Of a DNA stretch of 33,458 bases, positions 22,353 through 31,589 are shown piece after piece. The DNA is taken from NCBI GenBank assembly GCA_018825305.1, contig JAHJEO010000001.1, forward strand, positions 1-33,458, given 5' to 3'. The position numbers were made by a program, and so were the translations under genes. The DNA comes from Gammaproteobacteria bacterium (GTDB lineage Bacteria > Pseudomonadota > Gammaproteobacteria > Burkholderiales > Rhodocyclaceae). Below the pieces are notes generated by a model that searched no databases, was not told where the DNA came from, and worked only from the letters and a program-made list of their open reading frames with translations. Each line of letters opens with the position of its first letter. Within the stretch, counting starts at the first letter, position 1.

Positions 22353-23633
22353 ATGACTATCAATCGACGCGAGTTTCTCAAGGTCTCCGCCGCAGGCGCG
22401 GCAGCGGTGGGTGTCGGTAGCCTCGCCGGCTGTACCGGCACCAAGGGTTCCGGCAATGTCGTCATCATCGGCGGCGGCTATGGCGGCGCCACTGCGGCGA
22501 AATACATCCGCATGTGGTCGGAGGGCGGCATCAACGTCACCCTGATCGAGCGCAACACCAACTTCGTTTCCTGCCCGATGTCCAACCTGGTGCTGGCCGG
22601 CGAGCGCAAGATCGAGGAAATCACCGTCAGCTACGACGGCCTTCGCAAGCACGGCGTGCGCGTGATCCAGGGCGAGGTCACCGCCATCGACCCCGACAAG
22701 CGCACCGTAAAGCTCGCAACCGGCGACGCCATTGCCTACGACCGGCTGGTGGTTTCCCCCGGCATCGACTTCATGTTCGACAGCGTCCCAGGCCTCACCG
22801 CCGAGCTGTCCGAAACCAAGATCTTCCACGCCTGGAAAGCCGGCCCGCAAACCATCGGCCTGCGCAAGCAGCTCGAATCAATGCGCGACGGCGGCACCTA
22901 CGCCCTGTGCATTCCCAAGGCGCCTTTCCGCTGCCCGCCCGGACCTTACGAGCGGGCCTCGGTTATCGCCCACTACCTCAAGACGCACAAGCCCAAGTCC
23001 AAGGTGCTGGTCCTCGACGCCAACGACGACATCCAGTCGAAGAAGGGCCTGTTCATGGCGGCGTGGAAAGACCTCTACTCCGGCATCATCGAGTATCGTC
23101 CCAAGCACGAAATCAGCAGCCTCGACGCCGGTAGCATGACCGTCAAGTTCGAGTTCGGCGACGCCGTCAAGGCCGACGTGCTCAACATCGTTCCGGCACA
23201 AACTGCTGGCATGATCGCCCACAAGGCCGGCCTGGTGAACGTCAACAAGCGCTGGTGCGGCGTCGATTGGCGCTCCACTCAGTCGCAAGTGAATGACACC
23301 ATCCACGTCCTCGGCGACGCCACCCAGTCGGCGCCCGGCATGCCCAAGTCGGGCCACATGACCACGCAGCACGCCAAGATCGCTGCCGCCGCCATCGTGA
23401 ACCTGATGAGCGGCCAGCAACTGCCGGAACCGATGCACATCGCCAACACCTGCTACAGCTACGTCGACAACAAGCAGGCTGTGCACGTTGCGGCCGTGTA
23501 TGCCTACGACACCGAGAAGAAGACCTATATCGGCGTCAAGGGTGCCAGCGGTGTTTCCACCGCGCGCAACGAGATCGAAGGCAAGTACGCCTGGGCCTGG
23601 GCCAAGAACGTCTGGGCCGACGCCCTGCTCTGA
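22353..23633 (+). CDS. fccB: Flavocytochrome c sulfide dehydrogenase, flavoprotein subunit
   Basis: 426-aa FAD protein oxidising sulfide in the periplasm and passing electrons to FccA. The N-terminus has a Tat motif (NRREFLKVS) and also a lipobox-like LAGC with Cys27, so it may be a Tat-exported lipoprotein or simply processed. The FAD-binding GGGYGGATAAKYI follows. C74 in NFVSCPMSN fits the Cys that binds FAD covalently; C194 (PFRCPPGPYE) and C367 (ANTCYSYV) fit the redox-active pair by position, and C186 and C302 are extra. It forms an operon with fccA and is closed by a strong terminator. Confidence 0.94.
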   Translation: MTINRREFLKVSAAGAAAVGVGSLAGCTGTKGSGNVVIIGGGYGGATAAKYIRMWSEGGINVTLIERNTNFVSCPMSNLVLAGERKIEEITVSYDGLRKHGVRVIQGEVTAIDPDKRTVKLATGDAIAYDRLVVSPGIDFMFDSVPGLTAELSETKIFHAWKAGPQTIGLRKQLESMRDGGTYALCIPKAPFRCPPGPYERASVIAHYLKTHKPKSKVLVLDANDDIQSKKGLFMAAWKDLYSGIIEYRPKHEISSLDAGSMTVKFEFGDAVKADVLNIVPAQTAGMIAHKAGLVNVNKRWCGVDWRSTQSQVNDTIHVLGDATQSAPGMPKSGHMTTQHAKIAAAAIVNLMSGQQLPEPMHIANTCYSYVDNKQAVHVAAVYAYDTEKKTYIGVKGASGVSTARNEIEGKYAWAWAKNVWADALL

Positions 23634-23660
23634 TCGACATTCGCAGCGAGCAATAATAAA

Positions 23661-23685
23661 GGCCGCCCCTCGGGGCGGCCTTTTT
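23661..23685. terminator. Bidirectional terminator between fccB and cytochrome c4
   Basis: GGCCGCCCC-TC-GGGGCGGCC (23661-23680), preceded by AAA and followed by TTTTT. The two convergent genes end on either side. Confidence 0.92.
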
Positions 23686-23727
23686 CATGGCCGGCACCGA
23701 AGTGCCGGCCTGCAGCCTGATATCGCC

Positions 23728-24345
23728 TTATTCGAGGCCGCTGATGTACATCGCGACGGCGGCGGTTTCCAGCTCGGTCAGCTTGGAAGCGATCGCGTGC
23801 ATCACTGCGTTGTCGTTGGTGCGCGCCCGCTGGTTGAATTCCTTCAGCTGGGTTTCCAGATAGTGGGCGTTCTGCCCGGCCAACCGCGGCAACTGCACTG
23901 TGCCGTAGGCCTTGGGGCCGTGGCAGCTGGCACAGGATGCAACGCCGGTGTATTTATTGCCCTTGTCATAGACGTATTTGCCGACTCCGGCAAGATCGGT
24001 ATCGCCCGGACGCTTCGACTTGGCCGGCTTGGCACCAAAATAATTGGCCAGGCCATTAATTTCCTCTTCCTTAAGGTCGGCCGCCATCTCATTCATGGTG
24101 CCCTTGCGGCGGCCGTCACGGAAATCCTTGAGCTGTTTGGCCATGTATTCGGGATGCTGCGCCGCCAGGCGCGGGAACACCGGACTCGCGCTCTCGCCCT
24201 CCATGCCGTGGCACAGTGAGCAACGCCCGGCAACGAGTTCCTTGACGCGCTTGGCATCGGCGGCGGGCTTGACCTCGTTGGCGAACGTAGGCGCAGCAAG
24301 CAGGGCGCCGGTAGCGGCGCAAGTCAAAATGGCAACTAGTCTCAC
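23728..24345 (-). CDS. Diheme cytochrome c4
   Basis: 205-aa periplasmic diheme cytochrome from a GTG start preceded by GGAGG at 5-nt spacing. Signal peptide RLVAILTCAATGALLAAPTFA, then two similar domains: heme 1 CSLCHG with Met in GTMNEMAADL, heme 2 CASCHG with Met in NAVMHAIASKL. The PRLAAQHPEYMAKQL and PRLAGQNAHYLETQL repeats mark the c4 family. Cytochrome c4 commonly donates to terminal oxidases, so it may take electrons from the neighbouring convergent FccAB; that link is inferred from proximity only. Confidence 0.9.
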   Translation of the reverse strand: MRLVAILTCAATGALLAAPTFANEVKPAADAKRVKELVAGRCSLCHGMEGESASPVFPRLAAQHPEYMAKQLKDFRDGRRKGTMNEMAADLKEEEINGLANYFGAKPAKSKRPGDTDLAGVGKYVYDKGNKYTGVASCASCHGPKAYGTVQLPRLAGQNAHYLETQLKEFNQRARTNDNAVMHAIASKLTELETAAVAMYISGLE

Positions 24346-24447
24346 ATCAACCTCCTGAAATAACGGTAATTTCCACAAACCATAATGCTAGCAAAGGCTT
24401 TGCCGCGCGTCGAACGAATTGCCTTATCGCCGCATGGCGACACGGGT

Positions 24448-24897
24448 TCAGCCGTGGCCGGTGCTGCCGAAGCCGCCGGCCCCGCGCTGGCTCTCGGCAA
24501 ATTCTTCGACGATGTTGAACGCGACCTGCAACACCGGCACGACCACCAGTTGCGCCAATCGGTCCAACGGGTTCAGGGTGAAGGTTTCGTGGCCGCGGTT
24601 CCAGGCCGAGACGCATATCTCGCCCTGATAGTCCGAGTCGATCAGCCCGACCAGATTACCGAGCACGATGCCGTGCTTGTGGCCCAGGCCTGAGCGCGGC
24701 AGGATCATCGCCGCCAGGCCCGGGTCGGCCAGATGGATGGCGATGCCGGTCGGCACCAGCGTGGTTTCGCCCGGATGCAGCTTCACCGGCGCCTCGATGC
24801 AGGCACGCAGGTCAAGCCCGGCCGAACCCGGCGTGGCGTACTGGGGAGGCATGTCGTGCAGCCGGGGGTCGAGCACCCGGACGTCTATTCTGTGCAT
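24448..24897 (-). CDS. dut: dUTP diphosphatase
   Basis: Trimeric dUTPase (149 aa) hydrolysing dUTP to dUMP and PPi. Motifs: [12 protein letters not shown] (motif 1), [11 protein letters not shown] (2), [14 protein letters not shown] (3, catalytic Asp), [10 protein letters not shown] (4), and the C-terminal [12 protein letters not shown] that closes over the active site. Its start overlaps the end of coaBC by 13 nt on the same strand, the usual dfp-dut arrangement, so translation is likely coupled. Confidence 0.97.
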   Translation of the reverse strand: MHRIDVRVLDPRLHDMPPQYATPGSAGLDLRACIEAPVKLHPGETTLVPTGIAIHLADPGLAAMILPRSGLGHKHGIVLGNLVGLIDSDYQGEICVSAWNRGHETFTLNPLDRLAQLVVVPVLQVAFNIVEEFAESQRGAGGFGSTGHG

Positions 24898-26078
24898 GGC
24901 GAAGTCATGGAAACAATGTGATTGACGATCTCGCGCGCGATAGTGAGCTTGTCACCCGGCGGCAGCGGATGGCTCCCGGCATCGTCGAACAGTGTGACGA
25001 CATTGCTGTCGCCGCCCAATCCGTCCTGTACCAGATTGCCGACCACCAGCGGCAGTTTCTTGGCGCGGCGCTTGGCTTCGGCGAACTCGGGCAGTTTCTG
25101 GCTCTCGGCGGCGAAGCCGACGCAGAACGGCGCATCCGGGCGCGCCGCCACCTCGGCAAGAATGTCGGGATTGGCGACCAGTTCCAGCGTCATGCCCGCC
25201 GCACCTTTCTTGATCTTGTGCTCAATCGCCTGCGCCGGCCGGTAGTCGGCCACCGCCGCGACGGCGATGAAAATGTGCCGTCCCGCCAGCGCCGAGTTTA
25301 CGGCGTCGCGCATTTCCAGTGCGCTGGTAACGTCGATACGCAAAACACCAGCCGGCGTCGGCAGCGCCACCGGCCCGGCGACGAGCGTGACGTCGGCGCC
25401 CGCCTCGCTGCAGGCCTGTGCCAGGGCAAAGCCCATGCGGCCCGAGCTCGAATTGGTCAGCCCGCGCACGGGATCGAGCGCCTCGAAGGTCGGCCCCGCC
25501 GTCAGCAGTACGCGGCGACCGGCCAGGCGCTTGGGTTGCAGAAAAGTGGCCAGCGCATCGAAAAGCTGTTGCGCCTCGAGCATGCGCCCGGCGCCGGTTT
25601 CGCCACAGGCCTGTTCGCCCTTGGCCGGACCAAGCAGCGTGGCGCCATCGGCCGCCAACTGCGTGACGTTGCGCCGGGTCGCCGGCTTGTCCCACATCTC
25701 GCGATTCATCGCCGGCGCCAGCAACAGCGGGCAATCGCGGGCAAGGCACAGGGTCGTTAGCAGATCGTCGGCCGCGCCGTGCGCCACTTTTGCCATGAAG
25801 TCGGCGGTGGCCGGTGCCACCAGCACCGCCGCCGCGCCGCGGGTCAGGTCGATGTGCGCCATGCCCCGATCGTGGGTGTCCCACAGGTCCGTCCAGACCG
25901 GCCGCCCGGTCAGCGCCTGAAACGTGGCCGCGGTGACGAAATGCGCGCCGCCGGCGGTCAGCACGACGTCGACGACGGCACCGGACTTGACCAGCAGGCG
26001 TGCCAGCTCCGCCGCCTTGTAGGCCGCAATGCCGCCGCTAACACCGAGCACGATGCGCTTGTCGTTCAACTCCGCCAT
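24885..26078 (-). CDS. coaBC: Bifunctional phosphopantothenoylcysteine decarboxylase/synthetase
   Basis: Coenzyme A biosynthesis, 397 aa. The N-terminal CoaC flavoprotein domain has [16 protein letters not shown], the catalytic His in GMAHIDL, and PAMNREMW. A linker with [13 protein letters not shown] supplies the conserved substrate-clamp Cys. The C-terminal CoaB domain has [19 protein letters not shown] and [12 protein letters not shown]. It is divergent from radC with only 44 nt between, and overlaps dut downstream. Confidence 0.97.
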   Translation of the reverse strand: MAELNDKRIVLGVSGGIAAYKAAELARLLVKSGAVVDVVLTAGGAHFVTAATFQALTGRPVWTDLWDTHDRGMAHIDLTRGAAAVLVAPATADFMAKVAHGAADDLLTTLCLARDCPLLLAPAMNREMWDKPATRRNVTQLAADGATLLGPAKGEQACGETGAGRMLEAQQLFDALATFLQPKRLAGRRVLLTAGPTFEALDPVRGLTNSSSGRMGFALAQACSEAGADVTLVAGPVALPTPAGVLRIDVTSALEMRDAVNSALAGRHIFIAVAAVADYRPAQAIEHKIKKGAAGMTLELVANPDILAEVAARPDAPFCVGFAAESQKLPEFAEAKRRAKKLPLVVGNLVQDGLGGDSNVVTLFDDAGSHPLPPGDKLTIAREIVNHIVSMTSPCTE

Positions 26079-26122
26079 GACAGGTAGAATCCCATTGAAA
26101 TCTAAGCGGATTCTAAACCCTT

Positions 26123-26800
26123 ATGGCGATCACCGACTGGCCCGAAGATGAGCGTCCGCGCGAACGCCTGCTCAAACAGGGCGCTGCCGCACTGTCGGAT
26201 GCCGAGTTGCTCGCCATCTTCCTGCGCGTCGGAGTCCGGGGCCAAAGCGCGGTCGATCTGGCGCGCTCCCTGGTGGGCCACTTCGGCTCGCTTACCAGGC
26301 TGTTCGCCGCCGGCCCCGCCGAGTTTGCGGCGATCCACGGCATGGGCAACGCCAAGTACGCCCAGTTGCAGGCAGTGATCGAAATGGCCCGCCGCGCCCT
26401 GCGCGAAGAACTGGTGACGCGCGACCTGCTGTCGACACCTGCCGCCGTGCGCGACTGGCTGCGACTTCACCTCGGCAGCCTGCCCCACGAGGTCTTCGTT
26501 GCCCTCTGGCTCGACGCCCAAAACCGGCTGATCGCGCATGAAACCTTATTCACCGGAACCCTGACCCAGACCAGCGTCTATCCGCGCGAAGTGGTGAAGC
26601 AGGCCCTGACCCGCAACGCGGCGGCCGTTGTACTGGCGCATAACCACCCGTCGGGCGCAGCCGAACCTTCCGATGCCGATCAACTGCTGACGCGCGGCCT
26701 CAAGGACGCACTGGCGCTGGTGGACGTGAAAGTGCTCGATCACTTCATCGTGGCCGGTAATGCTGCCCCGCTCTCCTTCGCCGAACGAGGACTAATCTAA
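26123..26800 (+). CDS. radC: RadC family JAB-domain protein
   Basis: 225 aa. Starts with [20 protein letters not shown], the RadC N-terminal signature. It has a helix-hairpin-helix region ([16 protein letters not shown] to [14 protein letters not shown]) and a C-terminal JAB/MPN domain whose metal-binding motif HNHPSG starts at residue 173. The biochemical function of chromosomal RadC is not settled; it is not required for classical recombination as once proposed. Divergent from coaBC. Confidence 0.93.
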   Translation: MAITDWPEDERPRERLLKQGAAALSDAELLAIFLRVGVRGQSAVDLARSLVGHFGSLTRLFAAGPAEFAAIHGMGNAKYAQLQAVIEMARRALREELVTRDLLSTPAAVRDWLRLHLGSLPHEVFVALWLDAQNRLIAHETLFTGTLTQTSVYPREVVKQALTRNAAAVVLAHNHPSGAAEPSDADQLLTRGLKDALALVDVKVLDHFIVAGNAAPLSFAERGLI

Positions 26801-26803
26801 TGC

Positions 26804-26833
26804 TTGATTGCTCGCCGAAACTTCGGGTATACT
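26804..26833 (+). promoter_or_regulatory. Promoter of rpmB-rpmG
   Basis: TTGATT (26804-26809), an 18-nt spacer and TATACT (26828-26833). It lies just after the radC stop and 38 nt before the rpmB ATG. Confidence 0.65.
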
Positions 26834-26870
26834 GCTCGGCTTTGCTGAAACCGCGAATTTGGAGCACATG

Positions 26871-27107
26871 ATGTCCCGCGTCTGTCAAGTAACGGGCAAG
26901 GCCCCGATGGTTGGGAACCACGTTTCCCACGCCAACAACAAAACGAAGCGCCGCTTCCTGCCGAATCTGCAGTCCCGCAAGTTCTGGATCGAATCCGAGA
27001 ACCGCTGGGTCCGCCTGCGTGTATCCAACGCCGGCCTGCGCACGATCGACAAGAAGGGTATCGAAGTCGTCATCGCCGAGCTGCGCAGCCGCGGCGAGCA
27101 CGTCTAA
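26871..27107 (+). CDS. rpmB: 50S ribosomal protein L28
   Basis: 78 aa, the normal L28 length. Begins [20 protein letters not shown] and contains [18 protein letters not shown] and [12 protein letters not shown]. Two adjacent ATG codons occur (26868, 26871); the second gives the usual N-terminus and has GGAG at 6-nt spacing. rpmG follows after 15 nt. Confidence 0.98.
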   Translation: MSRVCQVTGKAPMVGNHVSHANNKTKRRFLPNLQSRKFWIESENRWVRLRVSNAGLRTIDKKGIEVVIAELRSRGEHV

Positions 27108-27122
27108 TCAGGAGAAGCGATC

Positions 27123-27290
27123 ATGGCCAAGGGCGGACGCGAAAAAATCAAGCTGGAATCCACTGCGGGTACCGGGCACTTCTACACGACCACGAAGAAC
27201 AAGAAGACCAAGCCGGAAAAGCTGGAATTCATGAAGTACGACCCCAAGGTGCGCAAGCATGTCGCCTACAAGGAAATCAAGCTGAAGTAA
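27123..27290 (+). CDS. rpmG: 50S ribosomal protein L33
   Basis: 55 aa, [20 protein letters not shown] at the start and [11 protein letters not shown] at the end. It contains no Cys, so it is the zinc-free (C-minus) form of L33. GGAG lies upstream of the ATG. It is co-transcribed with rpmB, as is common in proteobacteria, and closed by a terminator. Confidence 0.97.
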   Translation: MAKGGREKIKLESTAGTGHFYTTTKNKKTKPEKLEFMKYDPKVRKHVAYKEIKLK

Positions 27291-27341
27291 GGCTTGCGGT
27301 ACGTCAGACCTGGTTAAATTCAGGCGCCCGACGGATCCAGT

Positions 27342-27368
27342 AAAAAACCCGCCGCTGGCGGGTTTTTG
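27342..27368. terminator. Terminator after rpmG
   Basis: AAAAAACCCGCC-GCT-GGCGGGTTTTT (27342-27367). It can serve the plus-strand ribosomal genes and, on the other strand, the 308-aa gene that ends at 27398. Confidence 0.9.
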
Positions 27369-27397
27369 TTTTTCAGCCGGCTACGGTCCGCTCGAAC

Positions 27398-28324
27398 CTA
27401 TGCCGTCTTGAGCAGACCGAGAACCGAGCAGGCGTTCAGGAAATCGATCACATCGGCCATGGGCTGGCCGGCCATCTCGGCCAGCTGCGCCGGCGGCAGC
27501 TGTTTCCCAACAAGCGCTTCCGCCAGTTTAAGTTGCCAATCGCGGTGCGTCAGCACCTTGAACTCCGGCAGCTTCTTCAAGCCGACCGACTTCGCGCGGG
27601 CCACCTCGGCCACCGGCCGTCCCTGCGAGGCACTGAGCGTACCCCACCAGCGCAGCGACTGGTAGGGGCGCGTGACTTGGCGACGGCACTCGCTCAACAG
27701 GCGGGCGTCGGTAGCCACCTCCATCTTGCAGCTGGCCGGATCGCTGCGCAAAAAGTCCGGGGAAGTAAACCAGGCCGGATCGGCATGCACGGTGCGCAGG
27801 CCGTTATGGATATCCACCAGAAGGCAGGGCGCGCCCGGGATACTCACCGAGAGCGGCTGGTCGATCAGCAACCGCAGCAGCTTGGCGTGAATCACGCCGG
27901 CCAGACTTTTTTCAGGGGTGAATATTTCGGCAGTGGCAACGCTTGCAGATGCGGCTGCCGTTGCCGATACCGATGCCTGTTGCGCAGCCTGCTGTGCGGC
28001 CCCCCGCAACAGCACTGCTTCGGCGAACACTTCGGCCAGTTCGTTGGCGCGCGGCGGACAATGCGCCAGGGTGCGAACCCGCCCCGGCGGCGCTTCGCCA
28101 CGCGAACAGCAATAGACCAGCATGACCTTGCCGCCGAGCTCATCGGCCAGCGCCTCGACTTGCGGCGGATCAAGGTGGCCGAGGAAGGCGACATGGGCAT
28201 CCTCGGGCTTATCCACCATCTGCCACTCGACGCCGCGCGAACTGGCGACGAGATTCATGATCGATTTGAGCACGGTGACATCCTTGTCGCCGATGCCCAC
28301 CGCGGCCACCAAATAGTTATCCAT
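27398..28324 (-). CDS. Protein of unknown function, possible receiver-like N-terminus
   Basis: 308 aa from the ATG at 28324, chosen because GGGAGGGG lies directly upstream; an ATG ten codons earlier is not needed. I do not recognise the family. Residues 1-~105 alternate strands and helices (DNYLVAAVGIGDKDVTVLKS, AHVAFLGHL, KVMLVYCC) in a way that recalls a receiver or Rossmann-like fold, but no phospho-acceptor set is clear. An Ala/Gln/Ser-rich linker follows at ~107-133. The C-terminal half contains SVSIPGAPCLLVDIHNG and ends with a helical segment (QPMADVIDFLNACSVLGLL) that could be a winged-helix-like unit. No signal peptide or membrane segment. It is separated by 150 bp from mscS on the same strand. 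Confidence 0.75.
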   Translation of the reverse strand: MDNYLVAAVGIGDKDVTVLKSIMNLVASSRGVEWQMVDKPEDAHVAFLGHLDPPQVEALADELGGKVMLVYCCSRGEAPPGRVRTLAHCPPRANELAEVFAEAVLLRGAAQQAAQQASVSATAAASASVATAEIFTPEKSLAGVIHAKLLRLLIDQPLSVSIPGAPCLLVDIHNGLRTVHADPAWFTSPDFLRSDPASCKMEVATDARLLSECRRQVTRPYQSLRWWGTLSASQGRPVAEVARAKSVGLKKLPEFKVLTHRDWQLKLAEALVGKQLPPAQLAEMAGQPMADVIDFLNACSVLGLLKTA

Positions 28325-28474
28325 CCCCTCCCCCTTCTGAAAATGATGCGCCACCGCAATGATCGCCCGATGTTATTTCCCCGGGTTATGCCGATCATGC
28401 GACATAGCGACGCAGATGCAACGAAAACATTCGCCTTTCGTATGAAGCCTCTCGTATGGAAAACCGGGCCGATT

Positions 28475-29761
28475 CTACCCTTGCCCCACCATGTGCACCA
28501 CCCGCTGCGGGAAGGGGATCTCGATGCCTTCAGTATTGAAGGCTTTCCAGATCGCCAAGTTGGTGTCCGACTTGACCTGCATGATGCCGTTCTCGGGGTC
28601 ACCGATCCAGAAGCGCATCTCGAAGTTGATGCCAGAATCGGCAAAGGCGGCGACATGGGCCTTGGGCGGCGGATCGGACAGCACCCGTGCCTGCGCCAGC
28701 GCAGCGGCGATCATGATGCGCTGCACCTGCTCCAGGTCGCTGCCGTAGGCCACCTGCACCATCAAAGGAATGCGCACCTTGTGGTCGGTGTAGGTCTCGT
28801 TGGCGATCACAGAGCCGACCAGCATTTCGTTCGGCACGATCTTCTCGATGCCGCTCCGGGCCAGCAACACGGTGTAGCGCGTAGTGATACGGGTGACGAC
28901 GCCGCGCTCGTTGCCGACGGCGATCATGTTGCCGATGCGGATCGAGCGGTCGAGCAGGATGATGAAGCCGGAAACGTAGTTGGCGGCAATCTTCTGCAGG
29001 CCAAAGCCAAGGCCGACGCCGAGCGCTCCGCCGAACACCGACAGCATGGTGAGATCGATGCCGACCAGCGGCAGGCCGATCAGTACCGCCAGCACCAGCA
29101 GCAGGGCTCTTGCCAGTCGCGCGAACACCACACGCAGGTTGCCGTCCAGCCCGTCAGCTGCCATCAGGCGCGCCTCGACCAGTCCGCCGAGCCAAAGCGC
29201 GCCCAGCAGGCCGGCCAACACCATGCCGGTCCCCTGCAGCAGCTTCCACAACGTAAGTCGATCCCTGCCCAGACCAAAACCGATGCCATCGAGCCGCTCG
29301 ATCAGTTCCGGCAGCAGGCCGGTCAGGTGCAACGCCACCACGCCCCAGACGAAGGTGGCGAAGACGCGCTCGAAATTTGCCAGCCAGTGGGCATCGCCGG
29401 CGCCCAGGCGCAACCCGAAGAACACCATGCGGATCACCGCCAGTGACATCAGCAGCGGCACCGCGATCGACAGCAGGTTGACGTGATGCCATTGGGCCAG
29501 GATCGGCCGCGCCACCAGCACCAGCACCAGCGCGGTCAAAGGGAAGGCCAGGCGCCCCAGCCCGCGCTGGTGCAGCGGCGCGGCACCACCACCGCCCCCC
29601 TGGATACCGCTTCGCAAGACATCTCGCCGCCGCGCCATGGCCCGATCGGCCAGCCAGCCGAGCCCAAGGCAGACAGCCAGCGTCGCCGCCTGCCACAAGG
29701 CATCGGGCTGTTGCAGGTCGATCCACAACTCGCGCAGAAGGGTTCCGAATTCACCGTTCAT
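28475..29761 (-). CDS. Mechanosensitive ion channel, MscS family
   Basis: 428 aa inner-membrane channel. About seven hydrophobic segments can be seen, among them ALWQAATLAVCLGLGWLA, LAFPLTALVLVLVARPIL, LSIAVPLLMSLAVIRMVFF and LARALLLVLAVLIGLPLVG. The pore helix is FGGALGVGLGFGLQKIAANY with VSGFIILLDRSIRIGN, followed by the beta domain (NERGVVTRITTRYTVLLAR) and the C-terminal cage ending IPFPQRVVHMVG. It is a larger multi-TM MscS relative, not the 286-aa E. coli MscS type. Its ATG overlaps the TGA of the upstream PLD gene, so the two are translationally coupled. Confidence 0.92.
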   Translation of the reverse strand: MNGEFGTLLRELWIDLQQPDALWQAATLAVCLGLGWLADRAMARRRDVLRSGIQGGGGGAAPLHQRGLGRLAFPLTALVLVLVARPILAQWHHVNLLSIAVPLLMSLAVIRMVFFGLRLGAGDAHWLANFERVFATFVWGVVALHLTGLLPELIERLDGIGFGLGRDRLTLWKLLQGTGMVLAGLLGALWLGGLVEARLMAADGLDGNLRVVFARLARALLLVLAVLIGLPLVGIDLTMLSVFGGALGVGLGFGLQKIAANYVSGFIILLDRSIRIGNMIAVGNERGVVTRITTRYTVLLARSGIEKIVPNEMLVGSVIANETYTDHKVRIPLMVQVAYGSDLEQVQRIMIAAALAQARVLSDPPPKAHVAAFADSGINFEMRFWIGDPENGIMQVKSDTNLAIWKAFNTEGIEIPFPQRVVHMVGQG

Positions 29762-30324
29762 CAACGCACGACTCCTTCATCAAAGGCCACCGCCTCGCCG
29801 CGATGGCGTTTCCAGTTGTCGAGATAGGCGCGTGCCAGAGGCGGATTGTCGCGCAGGATCAACAGATTCTCGGCATTACGCGCCTGCGCCGACCAAGTGA
29901 AATTGTAGCTGCCGGTAGCGACCGCGGGGTGGGCCGACTCGGGATCGATCAGTATCACCTTGTTGTGCGCCGACTGATAACGAACTTCCAGCCACACCGG
30001 GATGCCGGCAGCGGCAAGTTTCGGAATCTGCGAACTACCGCCTTTCGCCACCATCTCGCGGTCGGCCAGCACCGCGACCGCCACGCCGCGCTGGTGCGCA
30101 TCGATCAGCGCCCGTCCCAGCGGGCGGCTGGTGAAAATAAAGGCCTGGACATGGATCGACTTTCGCGCCGCGTTCACCGCGCGCAGCAAGGCGCCTTCGG
30201 CATCGTCCCACGGCGTAAACGCCACCTCGACGCTACCCGTCGCCGCGAAGGTGGCAACCGACTCGGCGCATGCCGGCGCCATCGTCAGCACCAGCAGCGC
30301 GCCGACAAAGGCGAAAAACCTCAC
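29761..30324 (-). CDS. Exported phospholipase D-like protein, single HKD motif
   Basis: 187 aa from a GTG start that overlaps the stop of the upstream methyltransferase gene (GTGA). Residues 1-~20 ([19 protein letters not shown]) form a signal peptide, so the protein is probably periplasmic. One PLD domain: H120, K122 and D127 in AHNKVILID, then GSYNFTWSA (138-145) and the conserved NAENLL. With one HKD motif it would act as a dimer, like Nuc endonuclease or single-domain PLDs; nuclease and lipase activity cannot be told apart. Coupled downstream to mscS. Confidence 0.88.
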   Translation of the reverse strand: MRFFAFVGALLVLTMAPACAESVATFAATGSVEVAFTPWDDAEGALLRAVNAARKSIHVQAFIFTSRPLGRALIDAHQRGVAVAVLADREMVAKGGSSQIPKLAAAGIPVWLEVRYQSAHNKVILIDPESAHPAVATGSYNFTWSAQARNAENLLILRDNPPLARAYLDNWKRHRGEAVAFDEGVVR

Positions 30325-31589
30325 TTGCTGCGTTCCAGCACCGCGGCATAAAAGCCATCGGTGCCATGTCGATGCGGCAGCAACTGCATGTCCTCGCCAC
30401 AAACGAGGACGACGCCCTGCTTCGCCAGAATCTCGGTGGGAGACATGCGGACAAATTCAGGGTGTGCGGCAAGAAAGGCATTGACCACGCCCTCGTTCTC
30501 CTCGGGCAGGATGCTGCAGGTCGCATACACCAGCCGCCCGCCCGGCTTCACCAGCCTTGCGGCACCGGCCAGGATGTCGGACTGCTTGCGCGTCAGTTCC
30601 GCCACGCTCTCGGGCGTCTGCCGCCATTTGAGGTCGGGGTTGCGCCGTAGCGTGCCGAGGCCGGAGCAAGGCGCATCGACCAGCACGCGGTCGATCTTGC
30701 CGGCAAGGCGCTTGACCTTGATGTCATTCTCGCCGCTGATCAGCACCGGATGCACGTTGGACAACCCGGAGCGGGCGACGCGCGGTTTGAGCTTGGCCAG
30801 GCGTTTCTCGGCCACGTCGAAGGCATAGAGCCGCCCGCTCGAACGCATCAGGGCGCCCAGCGCCAGCGTCTTGCCACCGGCCCCGGCGCAAAAGTCGACC
30901 ACCATCTCGCCGCGTTTTGGCGCCAGCAAATGGCCGAGCAACTGGCTGCCCTCGTCCTGCACTTCGATGGTGCCGTCGATATACAGCGGATGCTTCGACA
31001 GCGCAGGCCGACCCTCGACGCGAATACCATCGGGGGCAAGCGGACAAGGCTGTGCGACGAAGCCATCGGCCAGCAACTGCGCCAGCACGGTGTCGCGCTT
31101 GGCCTTGAACTCGTTGACGCGCAAGTCGAGCGGCGCCGGCTGGTTGAGGCCACGCGCCAGTGCCAGCACCTCGTCGGGCGCCATGCGCTGCGCCAGCCGC
31201 TCCGCCAGCCAGTCCGGCAGGTCGGCCTGCTCGGCCAGCGTCAGTTCGGGATCGGGCTGGCCCTTGAGCGAGGCCAACCAGGATGCCTCGCGGCCGCCAT
31301 CGTCGCCCAGCACCTCGCCCACCTGCCGCTGCGACAGGCCGGTCACCTTGACCAGCGCCGCCAGCACCAGCCGCAGCGGCGTGGGGCGCTCGCCGACGAC
31401 CTTTTCCAGCAGGCGGCGGCGGCGCAGCACCGTATAGGCCGTTTCGGCGATGAAAGCGCGGCTGCGGCTGTCAACCCGATTGGCGCGAAAGAAATTCGAA
31501 AGCACCGCGTCCGCCGGCTGCGCGAACTTGAGCATTTCCCGCACCACCTGCGCCGCGTGGCCAATCATCGTATCCGTGATTCGTATCAT
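30321..31589 (-). CDS. RsmB/NOP-type rRNA cytosine-C5 methyltransferase
   Basis: 422-aa SAM-dependent RNA methyltransferase of the RsmB/NOL1/NOP2 family. The N-terminal ~150 residues are a helical, NusB-like domain. The SAM-binding motif is [18 protein letters not shown]; the two catalytic cysteines are in [15 protein letters not shown] (motif IV) and [13 protein letters not shown] (motif VI). E. coli RsmB (429 aa) methylates C967 of 16S rRNA; the size fits, but other family members are possible. Its ATG overlaps the TGA of the upstream DUF3108 gene (ATGA) and its stop overlaps the PLD start. Confidence 0.9.
   Translation of the reverse strand: MIRITDTMIGHAAQVVREMLKFAQPADAVLSNFFRANRVDSRSRAFIAETAYTVLRRRRLLEKVVGERPTPLRLVLAALVKVTGLSQRQVGEVLGDDGGREASWLASLKGQPDPELTLAEQADLPDWLAERLAQRMAPDEVLALARGLNQPAPLDLRVNEFKAKRDTVLAQLLADGFVAQPCPLAPDGIRVEGRPALSKHPLYIDGTIEVQDEGSQLLGHLLAPKRGEMVVDFCAGAGGKTLALGALMRSSGRLYAFDVAEKRLAKLKPRVARSGLSNVHPVLISGENDIKVKRLAGKIDRVLVDAPCSGLGTLRRNPDLKWRQTPESVAELTRKQSDILAGAARLVKPGGRLVYATCSILPEENEGVVNAFLAAHPEFVRMSPTEILAKQGVVLVCGEDMQLLPHRHGTDGFYAAVLERSK

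Noticed and set aside
27533-29446. Plus-strand open frame (637 codons) across the 308-aa gene and mscS
   Set aside because: Antisense to two genes; His/Gln/Arg-rich shadow composition.
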